From NCBI GenBank assembly GCA_964498785.1, contig CAZCJL010000019.1, positions 1-64,000 on the forward strand: DNA of 64,000 nt, given 5' to 3'. Position 1 is the stretch's first letter; each line of letters begins with the position of its first letter. The notes below the pieces were generated by a model. It saw only the letters and a list, made by a program, of their open reading frames with translations. It made no database searches and had not been told where the DNA came from. Positions 59,547 to 64,000 of the stretch are shown here, piece after piece. A program made the position numbers and the translations under genes. This stretch comes from Mariaggregatimicrobium sp964498785 (GTDB taxonomy: Bacteria > Zhuqueibacterota > Zhuqueibacteria > Thermofontimicrobiales > Thiofontviventaceae).

Positions 59547-59587
59547 CAACAATAATTTTTGATGATTGATTTTGCAGGAGGCAGCAG

Positions 59588-60088
59588 ATGGTAAAGAAGA
59601 TTGGCCGCTATTTGTATAAATTTGCACTAAGCATTTTTATGGCTTATGTAATCATAAAATCGATTTGGATATTTGCAGATTATGCGCTAAACCATGTTGA
59701 TAAATTTTCTGCGTATGCCGAAATTGAAATAAAAACAACGCAACCGGTTACAAAAAATAAACTGGCTGATATAATTCCGCATGACCCCATAAAAATCAGG
59801 AAAGAATCCGAAGATACACACTGGTTAATGATTTGTCAGGCTCCGGATTATAACGATCTTGAAGGCGTGAAAGAAAAAGTGCTTCGTGCATTCGATGAGA
59901 AACTTACATCAGACGGGTATAGCGTGCAACGTGCCGAGTTATTCCCGCCTCCAGTGAGCAAACATTATTTCCGGTTGCAAATGACAGTTTTTATCCCGGG
60001 TATTATTATCGCTATTTTCTGGTTCATTCATTTTTATCGCTGGATACAGGATGAATTTAAACGCGATGATACAAAAAAAATATCCTGA
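59588..60088 (+). CDS. Small bitopic membrane protein, unknown function
   Basis: 166 residues, not recognised. A hydrophobic helix at about 12-32 (ALSIFMAYVIIKSIWIFADY) and a second at about 133-152 (FIPGIIIAIFWFIHFYRW) frame a periplasm-facing region of about 100 residues with mixed beta/alpha sequence (FSAYAEIEIKTTQP, WLMICQAPDYNDLEGVKEKV). It ends in a charged cytoplasmic tail. Ribosome binding site CAGGAGG precedes ATG 59588. It follows galM but has no evident metabolic link. Confidence 0.68.
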   Translation: MVKKIGRYLYKFALSIFMAYVIIKSIWIFADYALNHVDKFSAYAEIEIKTTQPVTKNKLADIIPHDPIKIRKESEDTHWLMICQAPDYNDLEGVKEKVLRAFDEKLTSDGYSVQRAELFPPPVSKHYFRLQMTVFIPGIIIAIFWFIHFYRWIQDEFKRDDTKKIS

Positions 60089-60137
60089 AAAAGATTTGTC
60101 TCAAACACTGATAATGTTAATCTAAATCCGTTCGAGT

Positions 60138-60716
60138 TTGTGCAATATTGGCTGGACTGGCCGGATAGCTGATTATAATAATTTTATCAATAAAAAACCC
60201 TGTCACAATTTTTGTGTGCCAGGGTTAAATTTATCAGCAGCAGAGAAGGCGAATTTTCAAAATCATCTTGTTGATTGCAAATTATGCCATAGTAAACTCG
60301 ATGCATACAAGCAATTATATACCCGAATGAGTCAGGAGCCTGATTATCAATTATCGCTGCGATTTCCGTCTTTGGTCATGGACAGAATAAAGGCTGAAAG
60401 CGGAAGTTTCTTTTCGGTACGGATTCAGGATATTCTATTATCAATTATCAGCTTGATCGTGGGCATGGGAACAACAGTCTATTTTGTCGATATTTCACAC
60501 CTCCTGAAGCCATTCAAAAACCTCTTTTCCGGAACCGAACAAAAGATGGTAACGAATGTGCGGGAATCTGTTGGCGGAATAAATATCGATTTTCAGTTGA
60601 TACTTTCCGTCGTAGTTATCCTTGCTGCAATTGCCATACTCGATCGATTTATTTCCCGGCATAAGGATAAACTTGCAGCCTACCTTAAAATGATGCCAAT
60701 GTCGTGTTTTTTGTAA
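60138..60716 (+). CDS. Anti-sigma-like zinc-finger membrane protein, probably 5'-degraded
   Basis: Open from TTG 60138, 192 codons, but the true start is unclear. From about codon 30 it reads NLSAAEKANFQNHLVDCKLC, HSKLDAYKQLYTRMSQE, a zf-HC2-type His-x3-Cys-x2-Cys. It is followed by two hydrophobic segments (about 92-115 and 155-172). In such proteins the N-terminus normally has Met, Cys and an acidic DGELS run; here it is CHNFCVPGLNLS with no start codon or ribosome binding site nearby. There is no sigma gene adjacent. Either a pseudogene or an anti-sigma-like protein starting at an unusual codon. Confidence 0.5.
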   Translation: MCNIGWTGRIADYNNFINKKPCHNFCVPGLNLSAAEKANFQNHLVDCKLCHSKLDAYKQLYTRMSQEPDYQLSLRFPSLVMDRIKAESGSFFSVRIQDILLSIISLIVGMGTTVYFVDISHLLKPFKNLFSGTEQKMVTNVRESVGGINIDFQLILSVVVILAAIAILDRFISRHKDKLAAYLKMMPMSCFL

Positions 60717-60954
60717 TTTGTTTATATTGAGTGCATAGACTGTGTCAATGCAAGCGGCGAAGCCGCTATCACGCTTGGCACCTGAGCAAGAATAATATTT
60801 CACATCACACCGATGACAACACAAGAAATTTCTAAAATCAAAAATCATTGATCCGTGTTCGTAATTCTAATTTTAAATTTCTTAAATCGATTTTCTGAAA
60901 TGAGCTATAATGATATCGCCCTTTCAAAGCTTTGCAATGCTCATTACTACAACT

Positions 60955-60998
60955 CCAGGGCGCTGCCCTGGGGTTGGTTATTTTGCCCTTTCAGGGCA
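60955..60998. repeat. Paired GC-rich palindromes (REP-like)
   Basis: CCAGGGC-GCT-GCCCTGG (60955-60971) and TGCCCT-TTC-AGGGCA (60984-60998), both perfect. With TATCGCCCTTTCAAAGC just before, they form a typical composite extragenic repeat between convergent genes. No coding sequence is seen between 60717 and 61084. Confidence 0.6.
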
Positions 60999-61084
60999 TT
61001 TATTGAGCTTCGCATATCGTTGTTTGTAAAATTCCGTGCGGAATATTTGCAGCCAAAAAGACGGCTGCACGCCATAACACATGA

Positions 61085-63715
61085 CTATCGCAGGAGCGTC
61101 ATCTTGCGGGTGGCAACAAATTTTCCGGCCTTGATCCGGTAAACATATATCCCCGAAACCACCGGTTGCCCTGTCTCGTCTCTGCCATCCCACTGAATGT
61201 TGTAAAAACCTGCCGCCTGTTGTCCGCTAACGACTGTTTTAATTTGCTGTCCGACTGTATTATAAATAACCAGTTTTACATCCGATGCCTCCGGCAATTG
61301 ATATGAAATTGTTGTTTCCGGATTAAACGGATTGGGATAGTTCTGCGAAATCGCGTATTCCTGCGGCAGGTTGATTGTTGTCAATTCGTTCTGGTTATCG
61401 GATGTTTTTTTCTCGTCGAATTCTGCCGGATTTCCGACAATGATCTCGCCATGATATATCGGATACGGATCTTTCTCAACAGTGACATTGATAGTTCCGC
61501 TTCTGTTTGTGAATATCAACAGGCTGCAGATTCCCTGCTCATTTGTCAATTCTTCCCGCGGAATGATGATTCCGCTACCATCAACTTTTACATGTGCATT
61601 CGCTACGGGTTCATTGTTGTAAAGCACTTTTATGACCAGCGAACCTTCAGAATCCCGCTGAAAGTACTCGGGATGAATAACATTCAACCCATGATCGATA
61701 GTAATGCCATCACTCCAGGGAGACCAGGCGCTCACTAAACCGGCGCCGTTTTTTGCCCGGATACGGGCGTAAAACGTTTGTGCATTTTCACCGGTTATAA
61801 CCGCGCTGGTAACATTCCCGAGCCAGGCATTGTAAATACTGCTATCTCCCGGAGCTGTTCCGATCTGCAATTGGTAGCCGCTAATTCCGGTATCATGCTC
61901 ACGAGCGGCTTCCCAGGTAAAAGTGACATCAAGTGAATTTGAGACCTCGCCAATGTCTATTGGCGCTGTTGAGATAATCGGTGGCGTGATATCCGCGGCT
62001 GCAAGATACGCCTGACCAATTTGTGTGAGGGAAAAATCATCCCGGAGCAATGCGGTGAACGGCGCTTTTGGCGTCATCGGCTCATCGAACAGCGGATCGT
62101 GACCACTGGAAATATACCAGAACCATCGCGTAATACCAACAGGATTGGTTTTCAGGTATTCGCAAAACTGACGACACATTTCTGTTACCTCTGCCTCGGA
62201 GCGATTCCAGTCCATGTTACCAAATCCGGTGATCCAGACGTCATTAACACCACTGAGCTCCCTCATACAGATCGCATTGTCTTCCAGTAACTCGCGGACG
62301 TTTTCCCAATTAACAGATCGTGTTTCGGCGCTCATCGGGAAAATGTGGAAATCATTTATATCCACTTTAACATCTGGTGGCAAACTATTCAAAAAGGTAT
62401 TGTACCAATCAACACAATTTCCTTTTTTCAAATAAGCATCGAGGACTCCTTTTAAATCCTCTTTCAACGGCTCCAGCAATCCGAGAAAAAACTGGGGTAC
62501 CATTTTAAATAACACTTCAATCGGTTGATCAATAGCTTCTGTTAAAAATAACGACGGTCCCACAAATTTTGCAGTGGGATCAAATCCTTTAATTAGCTCG
62601 TAATAGCGAGTATATTGCGCCGCGTACACTGTCGGATCAAACATCGGAATCCAGTTCGGCTCATATCCCACCGTCCAGTACTGACCCACTCGCCCTTCGT
62701 CAGAAATAATGCGGGCGATGTGCGACTGCTCTGCCGTGTAAATTCGATCCAGAATTTCCTGCTGTGTCGGCACTTCCTCATTGGGAAACAGGCTTTTGAA
62801 ATAATCCACAAAATAATACGGCTTTTTAAGGTCATCATTATCCAGCTCTTTGCCAATGGAATTTTCAATTTCCGTGTCGATCATATTTTCCACAGAATTG
62901 GACAGCTCGTTCCAGGTGAATGAAATGCCCAGCAAATCCCAGTCGATATGAGATTGCGTTCTGGAATCCGGTGTAATCACCGAAACCTGCAAGTTGCGCT
63001 CCCTGCCTGTTCCGTTCAAACCGATCTCGCCGTTGATGCTGATCGTGGTCGTAAACCTGGCGTCTGCCTCTCCCACTTTTTTCCAGTGATAGCCCCAACG
63101 AAACGGATTTGGATTCAGCACCCACGCCTGAATGATGAGCACCGTGTGCCAGTCCGCCGATAAACTGGTGTTGAACCGGATGATATCATCTCCCACTGTT
63201 ATATTGAATTCCGGCAGCTCGTCCTGAAAATCGATTCGCGTATCTCTGAAATCCGCCTTGTATTTGATGCGGTATTTCACATCGGTGTACACAAAACTAT
63301 CCAGCGTGTCGGCGAGCGTGTCTTCCAGCGGCTCCCGGTTCTCGTTCCAATAGTCGCCAATAGTGGGGATTACATTTTTATTTACAATTGCCAGTGAAAG
63401 ATTAAACAGGTTTTGCAAAAAATCCACATCCGTGCGGTCGAGCAGATCCAGGATGTACCATTTCCAGTCCATGCCCAGATTATCTGTGCGATAATTCAGC
63501 TTGCCAACAGTCAAGATTTTCTGTTTATCTGCCTGCGGCATATTTTCCGGCAGATATGAATTATTCCAATCCCGGTACCACTCCGCGCCGATTTCCCCCA
63601 GATGCTGGGTTCCGGCAACGCCCCCGACGCCAAACCGGGGATCGAGCTGCGCAAACACTGTCCCCCAAAATATCGACATAAATATGGCTATTAGCACTAA
63701 TTTTCTTGATTCCAT
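61085..63715 (-). CDS. Large secreted glycosidase-like protein with FnIII and C-terminal sorting domain
   Basis: 876 residues. Signal peptide LVLIAIFMSIFWGTVFA. The large N-terminal part (to about 560) has a TIM-barrel feel: VGQYWTVGYEPNWIPMFDPT followed by YAAQYTRYYELIKGFDPTAK and ITGFGNMDWNRSEAEV echo clan GH-A glycosidases, where NEP is replaced by YEP. A fibronectin III-like domain follows (about 575-680; TPPIISTAP, YQLQIGTAPGDSS), then an Ig-like unit and a Por/type IX sorting domain (about 795-876; QNYPNPFNPETTISYQLPE, SGIYVYRIKAG). Catalytic residues are not confirmed. GAGG precedes ATG 63715. Confidence 0.75.
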   Translation of the reverse strand: MESRKLVLIAIFMSIFWGTVFAQLDPRFGVGGVAGTQHLGEIGAEWYRDWNNSYLPENMPQADKQKILTVGKLNYRTDNLGMDWKWYILDLLDRTDVDFLQNLFNLSLAIVNKNVIPTIGDYWNENREPLEDTLADTLDSFVYTDVKYRIKYKADFRDTRIDFQDELPEFNITVGDDIIRFNTSLSADWHTVLIIQAWVLNPNPFRWGYHWKKVGEADARFTTTISINGEIGLNGTGRERNLQVSVITPDSRTQSHIDWDLLGISFTWNELSNSVENMIDTEIENSIGKELDNDDLKKPYYFVDYFKSLFPNEEVPTQQEILDRIYTAEQSHIARIISDEGRVGQYWTVGYEPNWIPMFDPTVYAAQYTRYYELIKGFDPTAKFVGPSLFLTEAIDQPIEVLFKMVPQFFLGLLEPLKEDLKGVLDAYLKKGNCVDWYNTFLNSLPPDVKVDINDFHIFPMSAETRSVNWENVRELLEDNAICMRELSGVNDVWITGFGNMDWNRSEAEVTEMCRQFCEYLKTNPVGITRWFWYISSGHDPLFDEPMTPKAPFTALLRDDFSLTQIGQAYLAAADITPPIISTAPIDIGEVSNSLDVTFTWEAAREHDTGISGYQLQIGTAPGDSSIYNAWLGNVTSAVITGENAQTFYARIRAKNGAGLVSAWSPWSDGITIDHGLNVIHPEYFQRDSEGSLVIKVLYNNEPVANAHVKVDGSGIIIPREELTNEQGICSLLIFTNRSGTINVTVEKDPYPIYHGEIIVGNPAEFDEKKTSDNQNELTTINLPQEYAISQNYPNPFNPETTISYQLPEASDVKLVIYNTVGQQIKTVVSGQQAAGFYNIQWDGRDETGQPVVSGIYVYRIKAGKFVATRKMTLLR

Positions 63716-63829
63716 GACTGATCCTCGTTAAAAGTCGTAATGCAAAATTATACCACTAATGTATCACTTTTTTTTTAATGAAGCAATAGAAAAAATGGAG
63801 AGCGGGAGATGTGGTTTTATGCGAAAATA

Positions 63830-63926
63830 GCAATCCACGATATAAATTTCGTGGCAATTTATTATTGGTGCACGTTTTAATGTTTCATTGGATTGAATTG
63901 CGACGCTTTTTAAAGCGTGGATTGCA
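63830..63926. repeat. Nested inverted-repeat element at window end
   Basis: Outer GCAATCCACG (63830-63839) / CGTGGATTGC (63917-63926). Inside are CCACGA-TATAAATT-TCGTGG (63835-63854) and ACGCTTTTTAAAGCGT (63904-63919). It lies in the non-coding stretch 63716-64000; nothing else is recognised there. Confidence 0.6.
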
Positions 63927-64000
63927 ATCACTTCCCCCGCTTCCGTCTCAACTCCCGGCTATGTTCCCGTTTATTTGTTCCCGGCGCCGGTTCGCTTATT

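Overview
The window looks like a chromosome segment of a Gram-negative, moderately AT-rich bacterium of the FCB superphylum, most likely Calditrichota (Caldithrix-like) or a close relative. Direct evidence: outer-membrane proteins (FadL type, TonB-dependent receptor, OmpA-like barrel), and two secreted proteins ending in a Por/type IX-style sorting domain that begins YPNPFN and ends in the SGIY strand pattern common in Calditrichota, Ignavibacteria and KSB1. No phage or plasmid module, rRNA, tRNA or CRISPR array is visible. The phylum assignment is an inference from gene style.

Layout. 0.2-3.8 kb: efflux adaptor and two MacB-type permeases without their ATPase. 3.9-11.9 kb: secreted M3 oligopeptidase, methyltransferase, secreted esterase, histone-deacetylase-like hydrolase, exported isoaspartyl methyltransferase and PspC-type membrane proteins. 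12-21 kb: TPR protein, an orphan protein, an outer-membrane barrel/TPR protein, FadL, TonB receptor and lipoprotein. 21.4-32.6 kb: a complete fatty-acid beta-oxidation locus, with a TetR/FadR-type regulator and its own operator, thiolase, hydroxyacyl-CoA dehydrogenase, enoyl-CoA hydratase, acyl-CoA dehydrogenase, two ETF pairs (one lacking the FAD domain) and an EtfD-like membrane Fe-S protein that should pass electrons to quinone. 32.7-35.1 kb: small redox-flavoured genes (DUF6132, FmdB, thioredoxin-like lipoprotein) enclosing a probable unannotated selenoprotein: an in-frame UGA followed by a bacterial SECIS-like hairpin.

35-39 kb: secreted M14 carboxypeptidase, NtrC-type regulator, GlsB-like protein. 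39.9-43.9 kb: a compact seven-gene cluster with one MglA-like GTPase, one DUF4388-Roadblock protein, four further proven or likely Roadblock/LC7 proteins and one large protein of unknown family; this is the best candidate for an undescribed system. 44-46.5 kb: ECF sigma factor, anti-sigma factor and a duplicated periplasmic protein. 46.5-47.5 kb: XRE regulator opposite a small two-repeat protein, with face-to-face promoters. 47.6-53.4 kb: minus-strand genes (TRAP transporter membrane subunits, phytase-like lipoprotein, AsnA, radical SAM protein, alpha/beta hydrolase). 53.4-56.5 kb: gene-poor, with nested inverted repeats, a decayed thioredoxin pseudogene, an SNase/HhH protein and dispersed repeats also found near 8.7 and 39 kb. 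56.5-64 kb: hybrid histidine kinase with a degenerate ATPase domain, aldose epimerase, two small membrane proteins and a large glycosidase-like secreted protein.

Several intergenic regions carry TTGAxx - 16/17 bp - TATATT promoter-like pairs. All calls are from reading the sequence; no searches were run.
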